A DNA stretch of 64,000 nt. Source: Bacteroidales bacterium (lineage in GTDB: Bacteria > Bacteroidota > Bacteroidia > Bacteroidales > UBA932). The position numbers were made by a program, and so were the translations under genes. Below the pieces are notes generated by a model that saw only the letters and a program-made list of their open reading frames with translations, was not told the origin of the DNA and did not search any database. Positions 1 through 10,054 of this stretch are shown here, piece by piece (the first letter of the stretch is position 1; each line of letters opens with the position of its first letter). The stretch covers positions 1 through 64,000 of the forward strand of contig JAEEVC010000014.1 in the NCBI GenBank assembly GCA_016287075.1. Direction: 5' to 3'.

Positions 1-87
1 CTTAATATCCGCCGCCACCCTCCGTCTGCCGACTCTTTGTCCCCAGCCGTGGCAGGTAAACACCGGCAAATCAAGTGATAAAGCATG

Positions 88-115
88 AGAGCCCCACCTC
101 TTTTTAGGGGGCTCT
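88..115 (+). terminator. Rho-independent terminator-like hairpin of an upstream gene
   Basis: AGAGCCCC-(12 nt)-GGGGCTCT stem followed by TTTG. Confidence 0.5.
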
Positions 116-210
116 TTGTGGGAAACAGCTGATAACAAGACGCTTATCCGCCACGGCCAATTCTGGCCAGTCCTGTTTGAAAGGGATGTCGGGTCGTCCG
201 GTGGCGTAGG

Positions 211-253
211 GACAGGGAGCCGGAGGAATTTCTTCTGACTCCGGTGCCCTGTC
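211..253. repeat. Long hairpin bordering a tandem repeat region
   Basis: GACAGGG..CCGGAG-(13 nt)-CTCCGG..CCCTGTC, 7+6 bp stems. Confidence 0.6.
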
Positions 254-467
254 CGGGAGCAAAACAGGATGGCCCTGCCTGAAGCAGTCCTGAAACAATG
301 CTTGGTAACCAGTCGAAACCTGTTCTGTCGCAATTACTTCTTGTCCCTACCGTGACTCCTCCCGGAGCAAAACAGGACGGCCCTGCTGAAGCAGTCCTGA
401 AACAATGCTTGGTAACCAGTCGAAACCTATTCTGCTGCAATTACTTCTTGTCCCTACCGTAACTTGT
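253..467. repeat. Two ~107-bp tandem direct repeats (253-360, 361-467), with degenerate partial copies to about 600
   Basis: Near-identical units beginning C[CG]GGAGCAAAACAGGAYGGCCCTGC and ending ...TTACTTCTTGTCCCTACCGT; core recurs at ~471 and ~560. Confidence 0.85.
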
Positions 468-674
468 CCCGGAGCAAAACCGGGCTGCTCTGCTGAACCC
501 TAACTCCTGACCCTGACCCTAACCCCGTAAACCGGGCGGCGCTGCCGAAGGCTATCCGTGGAGCAAACCTGGCTGTCCCTGCCGAACCTCTGCCTTATCG
601 CAAAACTGTCCGGCCCGGCCGAGACTTGTCTTCGAAGCGAAAAATGTGTAAATTCGCAGAAATGAATCTATCAG

Positions 675-1295
675 ATGCATACCATGAATAAGTTTCTTTC
701 CCTTTTGATTGCAGGCGTCCTGCCGCTGCTTGTGGCGGGATGTGCCGGGAAGGCACCCGCGGGCCCTTCTCTTGATGATGTGTTCGCTTCCAGGAGGAGC
801 ATCCGGGCCTATGATGCCGGAAAGACCGTTACGGAGGCGCAGGTCCGCGAGTTGATGGCGGCGGTGCAGAATGCCCCTTCGTGGGCCAACCAGCAGCCCA
901 GCAAGTACTATGTCGCCCTCAGCGCGGAGAAGCGGGCTGCCGTGCTGGAAATGATCGGCGGCAACAAGGAGCGCGTCGCCGAGGCTTCCGCTTTCCTCGT
1001 CTCGACCTTTGAGACGGGTAAATCCGGCTTTTTCCGCGGCCAGCAGACCAATGAGATCGGAGACGGTTGGGGCGCCTATGACAACGGCCTCAGCAACGCC
1101 TATCTGGTCCTGAAGGCCCGTGCAATGGGGATGGATACCCTGATCATGGGCATGCGGGATTCGGAGGCCCTCCGTGCATTGTTCTCCATCCCGGAGGAAG
1201 AGACCGTCATGGCGGTCATTGCCCTGGGATACCGGGCGCAGGAGCCGAAGGAGCCGGTTCACAGGCCTTTGGACGAGGTGGTCAAGTTCTTCTGA
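675..1295 (+). CDS. Nitroreductase family lipoprotein
   Basis: Lipobox LLVAGC; FASRRSIRAYD and NAPSWANQQPSKYYVAL nitroreductase motifs. Confidence 0.85.
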   Translation: MHTMNKFLSLLIAGVLPLLVAGCAGKAPAGPSLDDVFASRRSIRAYDAGKTVTEAQVRELMAAVQNAPSWANQQPSKYYVALSAEKRAAVLEMIGGNKERVAEASAFLVSTFETGKSGFFRGQQTNEIGDGWGAYDNGLSNAYLVLKARAMGMDTLIMGMRDSEALRALFSIPEEETVMAVIALGYRAQEPKEPVHRPLDEVVKFF

Positions 1296-1302
1296 TCCCG
1301 AT

Positions 1303-3177
1303 ATGGAAGGAACGCTGGCAAGGCGCCTGGCACCTGTGATCCTAGCCCTCCTCCTGTCTTGCGGGGGAGTGAAGGCCCATGTTGCAATTCCGCGGGAGTC
1401 TGTACCCCCATTGACGGACACATGGCTGAATGACCATTACGGCAAGCAGGATGCATATATCAAGATGCGGGACGGCGTGCGGCTCCATACCGCCGTCTAT
1501 GCCCCTTCAGACTCGCTGCGGCATCCGGTCATCATGATCCGGACCCCCTATGGCGTCGGATCTACCGGAGAGAAACTCCCCGGAAGCCTGCGGACCTGGA
1601 TGCGGATGTTTGCCCTGAACCGCTATATCATCGTGTTTCAGAGTGTCCGCGGAACATTCCTCAGTGAAGGGACTTACGAGAACATCCGTCCGATGAAACC
1701 GGAGGGTGCCCATTGGCTGGAAACCGACGAGGCGACGGACACCTTCGACACGGTCGAATGGCTGCTGTCGAACACCCGCACAAACGGGGCAGTCGGCGTC
1801 AAGGGCGTGTCCTATCCCGGGTTCTATGCGATGCTCGCGGGTCTTTGCGGGCATCCGGCCATCAAGGCCGTCTCGCCGCAGGCCCCTGTGACGAATTGGT
1901 GGCGCGGGGATGATTTCCACCACAACGGCGTCTGGATGCTGGACATGTACACCTTTGCCGCCTCCTTCTTCCGCGTCCGGCAGGGACCATCCGAGAAGGG
2001 GCCTGAATCCCTTGTGAAGATTGACCGCGATATCTATAGCTATTACAGGCAATTCCCTGATTTCCAGTCGTTGACGGCGAATTTCGGCGAGCGGATCCCC
2101 TTCTGGGAAGAGATGATGCAGCATCCTGATTACGACGACTGGTGGGCGGAACGGAACGTGGCGGACCGGCTGTATGGCGTCAAGCCCGCCGTCCTGGTGG
2201 TCGGTGGAAACTATGATGCGGAAGACTGCTACGGGGCAATCGAGACCTATGCCGCCCTCCGGCGCCAGTCTCCGGAAACCGATGCCTTTTTCGTCTATGG
2301 CCCCTGGTCCCACGGCGGCTGGCGCGATTCGAAATACACGGGACTCGGAGACAGCCGGTTTGGGTATGGCTCGACAGACTATTTTGTGGAAGAAATTGAG
2401 TATCCGTTCTTTGCCTACTATCTGGAAGGGAAGGGGACCAAGCCCATCCGTGTCCATGTCCTGCCATCGAGGGCCATGGAAGAGGGCGCCCGCCATGATA
2501 CGCGTCCGGACTGGCGCACCTACGACGACTGGCCTGTCTCCGGTCTGGAGGAATGGCGTTACCACCTCGACGGAAAGGTTCTCCTGGGACCGTCCGGCGC
2601 TCCGAAGAAACGGCGCTCCCGGAGTTATGTTTCGGATCCGGAGAATCCCGTCCCGTATATGGAGAAGCTGACAAACGGCCGCAGCAAGAACTATATGGCT
2701 GCAGACCAGCGCTTTGCCGAGGCGAGAAAGGATGTCCTGACCTATCGGGACAACCCCTTGCGGGCGGATTTGCTCGCGGAGGGACCGGTCCGTGTCCACC
2801 TGGAGGTAAGCCTTTCGACGACCGATGCGGATTTCATCGTCAAACTCATCGACGAACGGCCGGACGGCTACCAGATGCTCGTCCGGGGTGATGTCTTCCG
2901 CGCCCGTTACCGCAACAGTCTGCGCAATCCGGAGCCGGTGAAACCGGGAAAGAAGACCCCTGTCGAATTCACGCTCAACGACATCGCCCATCTCTTCCAG
3001 AAAGGCCACCGCATCGTGGTCCAGGTCCAGTCGTCCTGGTATCCGCTCATGGCGGTCTCCCCGCAGTTCTTCCAGGAGAATCCCTATACCGTGCCGGCTG
3101 CCGACTACCGGACCTGCCGGGTCACGGTCTGGAACGACTCCTGGATCTCCCTCCCTGTTGCGGCTGTCGGGGAATAA
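1303..3177 (+). CDS. CocE/NonD family (X-Pro dipeptidyl-peptidase-like) hydrolase
   Basis: IKMRDGVRLHTAVYAP, RTPYG, GVSYPGFYAML, C-terminal beta-sandwich; start reset from the ORF track to the ATG at 1303. Confidence 0.85.
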   Translation: MEGTLARRLAPVILALLLSCGGVKAHVAIPRESVPPLTDTWLNDHYGKQDAYIKMRDGVRLHTAVYAPSDSLRHPVIMIRTPYGVGSTGEKLPGSLRTWMRMFALNRYIIVFQSVRGTFLSEGTYENIRPMKPEGAHWLETDEATDTFDTVEWLLSNTRTNGAVGVKGVSYPGFYAMLAGLCGHPAIKAVSPQAPVTNWWRGDDFHHNGVWMLDMYTFAASFFRVRQGPSEKGPESLVKIDRDIYSYYRQFPDFQSLTANFGERIPFWEEMMQHPDYDDWWAERNVADRLYGVKPAVLVVGGNYDAEDCYGAIETYAALRRQSPETDAFFVYGPWSHGGWRDSKYTGLGDSRFGYGSTDYFVEEIEYPFFAYYLEGKGTKPIRVHVLPSRAMEEGARHDTRPDWRTYDDWPVSGLEEWRYHLDGKVLLGPSGAPKKRRSRSYVSDPENPVPYMEKLTNGRSKNYMAADQRFAEARKDVLTYRDNPLRADLLAEGPVRVHLEVSLSTTDADFIVKLIDERPDGYQMLVRGDVFRARYRNSLRNPEPVKPGKKTPVEFTLNDIAHLFQKGHRIVVQVQSSWYPLMAVSPQFFQENPYTVPAADYRTCRVTVWNDSWISLPVAAVGE

Positions 3178-3188
3178 TCGTACATTTG
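3158..3188 (+). promoter_or_regulatory. Bacteroidetes-type promoter (TTG-N20-TACATTTG)
   Basis: TAnnTTTG -7 at 3181-3188, TTG at 3158-3160. Confidence 0.5.
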
Positions 3189-3207
3189 TATGAAATACCA
3201 CCTGAAT

Positions 3208-5454
3208 ATGAAAAGAATAACACTGATCCTCGCATCGCTCCTCGCGCTGGCCATCCAGCCGGCAGATGCGCGGAAACAACCGAAAACCCAATCCAAAGCG
3301 CACAGCGTCGTGGCTGTCCCGGCCATCGAAAAGACCCTTGTGACGGTCGAAACGGACCACTCCCAGCTCGTTCTCGTCACCGACAGGAAAGGCACCCTCT
3401 ACAATTACCATTATGGTGCGAAACTTTCCGCGCCGGAAGACTTCCTTCGGTACGAGACACGGATCAACGCCGGCTACGGGACCGGGCCGATGGCCTATCC
3501 CACCCAGGGCGGTGCGTATGTGAACGAGCCGGCGCTCGCGGTGAAATATGCCGACAGCTACCGCAATACGGAACTCCGTTACCTCTCCCACACGCAACGC
3601 GCAAAAGGGAATGTCGTAACAACGGAAATCCTTCTGAAAGACTATGTTACGGAGCTTGAAGTCCGCCTGTTCTATGACGCATACCAGAAGGAGGATGTCA
3701 TCCTGGCCCATGCCGAGATCGTCAATGGCGGCAAGCAGCCGGTGACCCTGGTGAACTACGCATCCTCCGCGATGGTCTTCGATGCGGAGAAATACCTTCT
3801 GACCCATATGTACGGCGACTGGGCCGCGGAAATGCAGGTGGACCGGGAACTCCTGACCCATGACATGAAAGTCATCGAGACCAAGCGCGGCACCCAGGCA
3901 ACCCAGTGGAACAACCCTTCCTTCCTCCTGAGCCTCAATACGGAATCCTTCAGCGAGACCGAGGGCGAGGTCATCGCCGGTTCCCTCGCCTGGAGCGGCA
4001 ATTTCCGCCTGAGTTTCGAGCAGGACGTCACCCACCGGCTGACCGTCCTCGCCGGGATCAACCCCTTCTCCTCCGACTATCCGCTTGCGGCGGGGGAGAC
4101 CTTCACCACGCCGGAGATGATCTGGACCTGGTCCTGCCGGGGCGCCGGCCAGGCGAGCCGGAACCTCCACGCCTGGGCGCGCAATTACGGCGTCTATGGC
4201 GGAGACAAGGTCAACCCCACGCTGCTGAACAGCTGGGAAGGCGCCTATTTCTCCTTCACGACGAAGACCCTCACGGACATGATCGACGACGCCGCGGCGA
4301 TGGGCCTCGAGATGTTCGTCCTGGATGATGGCTGGTTCGCCACGAAGTACCCCCGCGACAACGACAAGCAGGGCCTCGGCGACTGGGAACTGAATACGTC
4401 CAAACTCCCGGAAGGAATTGATTATGTGGCTTCCTATGCCCATTCCAAGGGACTCAAGTTCGGCATCTGGATCGAGCCGGAAATGGCCAATCCGCGCAGC
4501 CGCCTCGCCGAGGAGCACCCGGACTGGATCGTCCGTGCCCCCGGCCGCGAGATCGTCCAGCGCCGCAACCAGTGGCTCCTTGACCTGACCAATCCGGCGG
4601 TCCAGGATTTCGTCTACGGAGTCTTTGACAATACGATGCAGCTTTCCGGCAAGATCGACTACATCAAGTGGGACTGCAACCGGCATGTGATGAACGTCGG
4701 TTCCGATTTCCTCGGTGCGGAGCAGAGCCGCTTCTATGTGGATTATGTCCAGGGCCTCTACAAGGTCATGCGCCGCGTCCGTGAGAAGTATCCGGACACC
4801 ATCGTCCAATGCTGCTCCTCCGGCGGCAGCCGCGTTGATTACGGCTCCCTGAAGTATTTCAACGAATACTGGGCGAGTGACGATACCGACGCGATGGAGC
4901 GGGTCAGGATCCAGTACGGTACGAGCCTGTATTATCCGGCGGGTACCATCGGTTCCCATGTTTCCGATGTCCCCAACCACCAGACGAAGAACGTGACGCC
5001 GCTGAAGTTCCGCTTCGACATCGCCTGCTCCGGCCGGCTCGGCATGGAACTCCAGCCGAAGAACCTCTCGGCGGAGGAGCGCGCCCTCGCGGACCGTTGC
5101 ATCCGCTCCTACAAACAGTACCGCGACCTCGTCTTCGGCGGCGACCTTTACCGTCTCCTGTCCCCGTACGAGGGCAATTATTACGCCCTGATGTATGTGG
5201 CGCCGGACAAGTCCCGGGCGGTCGTGTTCACCTATTGCACGAATTATCTCAACCGGGCGATCGGTGCCAAGCGGATCAATTTGCAGGGACTGGATCCCGA
5301 CCGTCGGTACAAGGTGACTGAACTGAATGTGGACAAATCCTGCTATTCCGGAAGCGGCCAGGCCTTCTCCGGCGGTTTCCTGATGAACGGCGGGTTCAAT
5401 CCGGTGCTGTTCAAAACCTTCGACAGCGCCGTGTTCCTGCTGGAAGGGGAGTAG
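3208..5454 (+). CDS. Alpha-galactosidase, GH36 family
   Basis: FVLDDGWF, GIWIEPEMANPRS, YIKWDCNR motifs; signal peptide begins at the second ATG (3208); ORF extends to 3190. Confidence 0.9.
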   Translation: MKRITLILASLLALAIQPADARKQPKTQSKAHSVVAVPAIEKTLVTVETDHSQLVLVTDRKGTLYNYHYGAKLSAPEDFLRYETRINAGYGTGPMAYPTQGGAYVNEPALAVKYADSYRNTELRYLSHTQRAKGNVVTTEILLKDYVTELEVRLFYDAYQKEDVILAHAEIVNGGKQPVTLVNYASSAMVFDAEKYLLTHMYGDWAAEMQVDRELLTHDMKVIETKRGTQATQWNNPSFLLSLNTESFSETEGEVIAGSLAWSGNFRLSFEQDVTHRLTVLAGINPFSSDYPLAAGETFTTPEMIWTWSCRGAGQASRNLHAWARNYGVYGGDKVNPTLLNSWEGAYFSFTTKTLTDMIDDAAAMGLEMFVLDDGWFATKYPRDNDKQGLGDWELNTSKLPEGIDYVASYAHSKGLKFGIWIEPEMANPRSRLAEEHPDWIVRAPGREIVQRRNQWLLDLTNPAVQDFVYGVFDNTMQLSGKIDYIKWDCNRHVMNVGSDFLGAEQSRFYVDYVQGLYKVMRRVREKYPDTIVQCCSSGGSRVDYGSLKYFNEYWASDDTDAMERVRIQYGTSLYYPAGTIGSHVSDVPNHQTKNVTPLKFRFDIACSGRLGMELQPKNLSAEERALADRCIRSYKQYRDLVFGGDLYRLLSPYEGNYYALMYVAPDKSRAVVFTYCTNYLNRAIGAKRINLQGLDPDRRYKVTELNVDKSCYSGSGQAFSGGFLMNGGFNPVLFKTFDSAVFLLEGE

Positions 5455-7773
5455 CTACCGCAGCAGCCTGTCCGCCGCCTGCAGGACCTTGTTCCGCAGC
5501 AGCGGCGGACAATCCGGATGTGCCGCCAGCCAGGTCTTGACCCGGTTGGCGGCTTCCGGACTGTCATGGCCGGACAGCAGGCAGACGACCCAGTTCTTGG
5601 GGAAGAAGATGTCGCCGGTCCGCTGGATTTCCGGAAGGATGTCCAGGGCCGGAACGATGTACGAGAGCGCCTCCGCCTGCCGGAGCGGATGGTTCAGGAA
5701 GCGGAGGCAATCCTCCGCCCAGGGCTCTGTGTGCCGGTTTTCGGCCCGTAGGAGGGCCTGGAAGACGGAATCGCGCACGGCCTGCTCCGGATGGACGGAG
5801 GGGAAGACGAAGTCGAAACGCGCCTGCCGGTCCGGGTTGTCGATCCGCGTCCGCTGGACGTTCCGGAGCGTTTCCAGGTCCTGCGGCCGCCGGATGGCCA
5901 GTTCAAAGGCCATCATCGTGTAATCCTCTGCCGTAATGACGAGACCCGGATACGGCGCCTGATGCCGCCAGATGGAGAACAGTTCGCCGTCCGTCCCTGC
6001 ATCGGCATGGAAGTGGACCAGTTTCCGGAAGGCGGACAGGCGGATCTGGCCGGGGACGGAAGGGTTGCGGGCCAGGTCATGCAGCAGGGTCTCCGTGCGC
6101 GCCGGCTGTCGGTGCCAGAGGTCGTCGAGGTAGCCGAGGGCGGCCGATGCGATGAGCGGCTCCTTCTCCGTACGGAGCAGGGTATCAAGGCATTCCGTCA
6201 TCCGGTCGGCCGGCACGTTGCCATGGAGCATGTTCTCGTACAGATTGGCGAGCGTAGAGAGACGTTCGTGGGGATTATCCAATTCCAGGACGGCGTGCAG
6301 GGCTTTCTTCACGAGGCCCTCGGACATTTCATAATAGCCGTAGCCCAGGGCCGACAGGTTCGGCAGTTCCGTTCCGGCCGTGTAATGCGGCATGCCGGCC
6401 TCTTCCACCCACCGGTGGCTCCAGGCCTTGAGATCCGCCGCCGTGTGTCGGTCCAGGATATCAATCAGTTCCGGCCAGGTCGCGTTGCGATAGAGATAGG
6501 TCTCCAGATACTCCCGCATCCCGGCCTGGAAGGCCTCCGTCCCCAGCGTGTCGGCGAGCATCCGCATCACCACGGGCGCTTTGTCATAGACGATGTTCCC
6601 ATAGACCAGGCCCGCGTCCTTGAGGTTGTCCAGCCGCTGGCGGACCGGATGGGTCCCGGCGGTCCGGTCCTCGGCATAGGCGGGGATGTTGAAATACTGG
6701 AAGTTCCGGAGGCGGAAGTCGGTCTCCGGAAACAGCGGTTCCGTAATCCTTGCGGCGAAGTAATTGGCAAAGACCTCCTTGGTCCAGACATCGTCGAACC
6801 AGCGCATCGTGACGGCGTCGCCGAACCACAGATGGGCCGTCTCATGGGAGATCAGTTCCGTTCGGTAGAGCCGCTCCGTGTCGGTCGGGGCCTCGCTGAG
6901 GAAGGTGCGGGAGGCGTTGTACAGGATGACGCCAGGGTGCTCCATCCCGCCGAACTGGAAGCCGGGGACCAGCACGCAGTCGTATTTCCCGAAGGGCATC
7001 GGGATCCCGGTGAAATCCTCCATCCAGTCCAGTGCATGGACGATCTGGCGGTGTATTTCAGGCAGTTGGGCCCGTTTCGCCGGATCGGTCTCCCGGTGAT
7101 AGATGGCGATGGGACTGCCGTTCCGGTCGAAGTCGGACCGCTCCCATTTCCCGGCGACGAAGGCGAAGAGATAGGTGCTGACCAGCCCGCTCGGTGAAAA
7201 GCGGACCTGCTTCCGCGTCCCTTCGGTGCGCTCCTCCGCGACCGGTCCGTTCGACACGGCGGTCCAGCCGGCGGGAATGTCCAGTTCCAGCGAGAAACGG
7301 GCCTTCAGGTCCGGCTGGTCGAAACAGGGGAACAGGGTCCTGGCCCGTTCCGGGACAAGCAGCGAGTAGAGAAACCCGTCGTGCCGGTTCAGCGGCGCAT
7401 CATCCGGTGTGAAACGGACCGTCACTTCGTTGGTCCCGCGGCGGAGCGCCCGGGCAGGCAGGAGGATGTGCTCATCCCGCACCTCCGCCTCCAGGATTTC
7501 CCCGTTGACGGTAAGGCCATGGACGGCCTCTGCGCCGGGACGGAAATCGAGCAGCAGGGGACCGCGTCCCTTGAGGTCGAAGGCAAGCGTGGCAGCCCCT
7601 TTGCAGGGCGCATCCAGGGTGTCTGGAATCTCGAAGGAGAGGGCGTAGGAAAGCCCGGAAATGCGTTCTGCACGCGCTTGGGCGAGGGTTTGGCTCACGC
7701 CCGGCTCCCAGTCGGGCGTGAGCGTACAGGCCGTCAGGAGGGCGGCCAGGAGGATGCAGCCGGCTTTCCGCAT
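5455..7773 (-). CDS. M1 family metallopeptidase lipoprotein
   Basis: Lipobox LLTAC; GGMEHPG and HETAHLWFGD...WTKEVFANYFA zinc site. Confidence 0.92.
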   Translation of the reverse strand: MRKAGCILLAALLTACTLTPDWEPGVSQTLAQARAERISGLSYALSFEIPDTLDAPCKGAATLAFDLKGRGPLLLDFRPGAEAVHGLTVNGEILEAEVRDEHILLPARALRRGTNEVTVRFTPDDAPLNRHDGFLYSLLVPERARTLFPCFDQPDLKARFSLELDIPAGWTAVSNGPVAEERTEGTRKQVRFSPSGLVSTYLFAFVAGKWERSDFDRNGSPIAIYHRETDPAKRAQLPEIHRQIVHALDWMEDFTGIPMPFGKYDCVLVPGFQFGGMEHPGVILYNASRTFLSEAPTDTERLYRTELISHETAHLWFGDAVTMRWFDDVWTKEVFANYFAARITEPLFPETDFRLRNFQYFNIPAYAEDRTAGTHPVRQRLDNLKDAGLVYGNIVYDKAPVVMRMLADTLGTEAFQAGMREYLETYLYRNATWPELIDILDRHTAADLKAWSHRWVEEAGMPHYTAGTELPNLSALGYGYYEMSEGLVKKALHAVLELDNPHERLSTLANLYENMLHGNVPADRMTECLDTLLRTEKEPLIASAALGYLDDLWHRQPARTETLLHDLARNPSVPGQIRLSAFRKLVHFHADAGTDGELFSIWRHQAPYPGLVITAEDYTMMAFELAIRRPQDLETLRNVQRTRIDNPDRQARFDFVFPSVHPEQAVRDSVFQALLRAENRHTEPWAEDCLRFLNHPLRQAEALSYIVPALDILPEIQRTGDIFFPKNWVVCLLSGHDSPEAANRVKTWLAAHPDCPPLLRNKVLQAADRLLR

Positions 7774-7779
7774 GGGGGA

Positions 7780-8946
7780 TTATTTTTCGATGTGGAGCAC
7801 CCAGGGGAGCTTCACATCCGCATCGGTGAAGAAGTTGTCGACCGTGTAGTGGAGGTCGAAGACATCGCTGTCGAGCGGCTCGCTCTTGTTGAGGCGGTAG
7901 AGGGTCAGGGTCTGGTGCTCGAACGGATGGAGGGTGACATGGCGGGAAATCTGCCACTGCTCGCTGCCGGGGGCCTTGTCGAGGATGACCGGGATGGAGC
8001 TGCAGTTGTACACCTCGATGGTGAGCTTCGTCTTGGTCTTGGTGACCTTTTTCACTACGATACAGGCATCGAGAAGCGGGGTCAGGAGCTCGGCGGCGCC
8101 ATAGACTTTCCCTTCTGCAAAGACGGCGGTACGCTGATTGTCAAGCGCTTCCCGCACGCCTCCCAGCGTACGCTCCTTCGCGAAGATCAGGGTGGCGGGG
8201 CGCAGTTCGCCGGCGAGGAAATCGATGTCCATGAACATCGGGTGGTGGCTGTCCGTGCCGCTCATCAGGGTGAGGCCGTTTTCGACGGCCCAGTGGTGGC
8301 CTTCCTTGCAGTAGCCGTCCCACCAGTTGTAGATTTCCACGCCGTTGATGATGCCTTCCTTCCGGTACTGTTCATGCTCGGGATAGATCACGGTCTTGTC
8401 CGGGGCCTGGCGGCACCAGTTCGGGTGGTTCCAGGTCACGAAGGCACCCTGGTTCCGGGCCACCCGCACGGCGGCGTCGGCGCCCTCCGGCTGCCGGTTC
8501 TTGCCCGCGGCGTCCATCGCTGCGCCGACGGGGTTGTTGTCGTTGACGAACAGGACGTTCATGTGCCCGGGAGGCATGATCTGGCTGGTGATTTCACCGC
8601 CGTGGACAACGAGGATGCCCTTGTCCCGGGCGTATTTCTCCATCATCCTGAAGGAGGTGTTCCGGTCCACCTTTTCCGGGTTGAAGGTGCCGTCGAGGGT
8701 ATATTTCTGGAGCCGGGCGTCCACATGGTCCGTGATGCAGAGGACGTCGATCCCTTCCCACACGCACTCGTCGATGCGGGTGGTCGGCCAGACGGTGCCG
8801 TCGGAAAAGGTCGTGTGGATGTGCATGTCGCCCTTGAGGGTGACGAATCCCGGGATGTCCGGGACGGTCATTTCGTGGCGCACCTGTGCGCTGAGGGCCG
8901 TCGCGGCAAGGAGAAGCGCGGCGGCGAGGGAAAGGATCCTTTTCAT
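7780..8946 (-). CDS. PHP domain protein (Sb-PDE-like phosphodiesterase)
   Basis: LKGDMHIHTTFSDG, CITDHVD, HGGEIT, GTDSHHP; start trimmed to MKRILSL. Confidence 0.85.
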   Translation of the reverse strand: MKRILSLAAALLLAATALSAQVRHEMTVPDIPGFVTLKGDMHIHTTFSDGTVWPTTRIDECVWEGIDVLCITDHVDARLQKYTLDGTFNPEKVDRNTSFRMMEKYARDKGILVVHGGEITSQIMPPGHMNVLFVNDNNPVGAAMDAAGKNRQPEGADAAVRVARNQGAFVTWNHPNWCRQAPDKTVIYPEHEQYRKEGIINGVEIYNWWDGYCKEGHHWAVENGLTLMSGTDSHHPMFMDIDFLAGELRPATLIFAKERTLGGVREALDNQRTAVFAEGKVYGAAELLTPLLDACIVVKKVTKTKTKLTIEVYNCSSIPVILDKAPGSEQWQISRHVTLHPFEHQTLTLYRLNKSEPLDSDVFDLHYTVDNFFTDADVKLPWVLHIEK

Positions 8947-9034
8947 GTCGTTCTGTGCCATTTTCCCGCGAATTTACGCGTTTTCGCCGAAAACTGCAAC
9001 AGGAACCTGTGCCCTTTTCCGGACGTGCCGCCGG

Positions 9035-10054
9035 TCAGGGACGGAGGATGGGCGTAAGGATGCCGGCAATCTGTCCGTGCTCCAGCAGGAACCCGTCATG
9101 GCCGAACTGCGAGGTGATGGTGTGGCGGACGACGCCCGGGATGAGGGCGGCATAGGCGTCGGCTTCCTCCGGCGGAAAGAGGTTGTCCGTGTCGATGTCG
9201 ACGACGTGGATGTCGCCCCGGAGGGTCTGCAGGGCGGCTGCAAGGCCGCCGCGTCCCCGTCCGGCATTGTGGCTGTCCAGCGCCCGCGTGAGATACCAGT
9301 AGGAATAGGCGTCGAAGCCGCGCCGGACGAGTTTTTCGCCCTGGTAGCGCTCATAAGAGGCGGCTCGGCCGGCGAACAGCGTGTCCGGGTCCTCTTCGTA
9401 CTGCGTGCGGAGGTACCCCGCGAAAGAACGGTAGGAAACCAGGCCCTGGGCCCGCGCGCAGCGGAGCCCGGCAAGGCCGCCTTCCGTGCTTCCGGCCGCC
9501 CGGAAGGTCGGATCGGCCTCGATGGCCATCCGCTGGGCTTCGTTCATGGCTGTGAGCCAGGGAGAAACCCGGGGAGCGGTCGCGATGTACACCTGGTGCC
9601 GGAAGACGCCGGGGGCGGCAAGGGCCATCTCGAAGGCCGTGAACCCGCCGAGGGAACTGCCGACCAGCAGGTCGACGGCCGCGAGGCCGAGCCTTTCCCG
9701 GACGGCCAGCCCTGCCGCGGCGATGTCCCGGATCGTAACCGCCGGGAAATCCAGCAGGTAAGGCCGCCCCGTCGCGGGGTTGACCGAGGCGGGGGAGGAG
9801 GAGCCATAGGGGGAGCAGAGGGTGTTGAAACAGACGACGAAATCCCGCTCCGTATCGATGCAGAGGCCCGGACCGATCAGGTCCGGCCACCAGTCCTCCG
9901 GATCGCTGTTGGCCGTCAGCGCATGGCAGATCCAGATGACTTTCTCGCCCGGCGTCCAGGCCGGTTTGGAGGTGTGGAAAACGACATCGGCTGGAGACAG
10001 CCTTCCGCCGGCCTCCAGCCTCATTTCTTTGATGGTCAGTTCGTTCCTTATCAT
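9035..10054 (-). CDS. metX: Homoserine O-acetyltransferase family alpha/beta hydrolase
   Basis: GSSLGGFTAFEMALAAP nucleophile region, FGHDGFLLEH; ATGA overlap with metY. Confidence 0.85.
   Translation of the reverse strand: MIRNELTIKEMRLEAGGRLSPADVVFHTSKPAWTPGEKVIWICHALTANSDPEDWWPDLIGPGLCIDTERDFVVCFNTLCSPYGSSSPASVNPATGRPYLLDFPAVTIRDIAAAGLAVRERLGLAAVDLLVGSSLGGFTAFEMALAAPGVFRHQVYIATAPRVSPWLTAMNEAQRMAIEADPTFRAAGSTEGGLAGLRCARAQGLVSYRSFAGYLRTQYEEDPDTLFAGRAASYERYQGEKLVRRGFDAYSYWYLTRALDSHNAGRGRGGLAAALQTLRGDIHVVDIDTDNLFPPEEADAYAALIPGVVRHTITSQFGHDGFLLEHGQIAGILTPILRP

Noticed and set aside
490-530. CCCTAA/CCCTGA telomere-like run
   Set aside because: Short and irregular; part of the degenerate repeat region, no evidence of a replicon end.
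1507-4980. 1157-aa ORF on the minus strand
   Set aside because: Antisense to the CocE-family and GH36 genes, both with clear motifs; long antisense ORFs are expected from strong G/C third-position bias and the translation has no recognisable domain.
5791-9057. Long plus-strand ORFs over the M1 peptidase and PHP genes
   Set aside because: Opposite strand of genes with intact catalytic motifs; no signal or family features.
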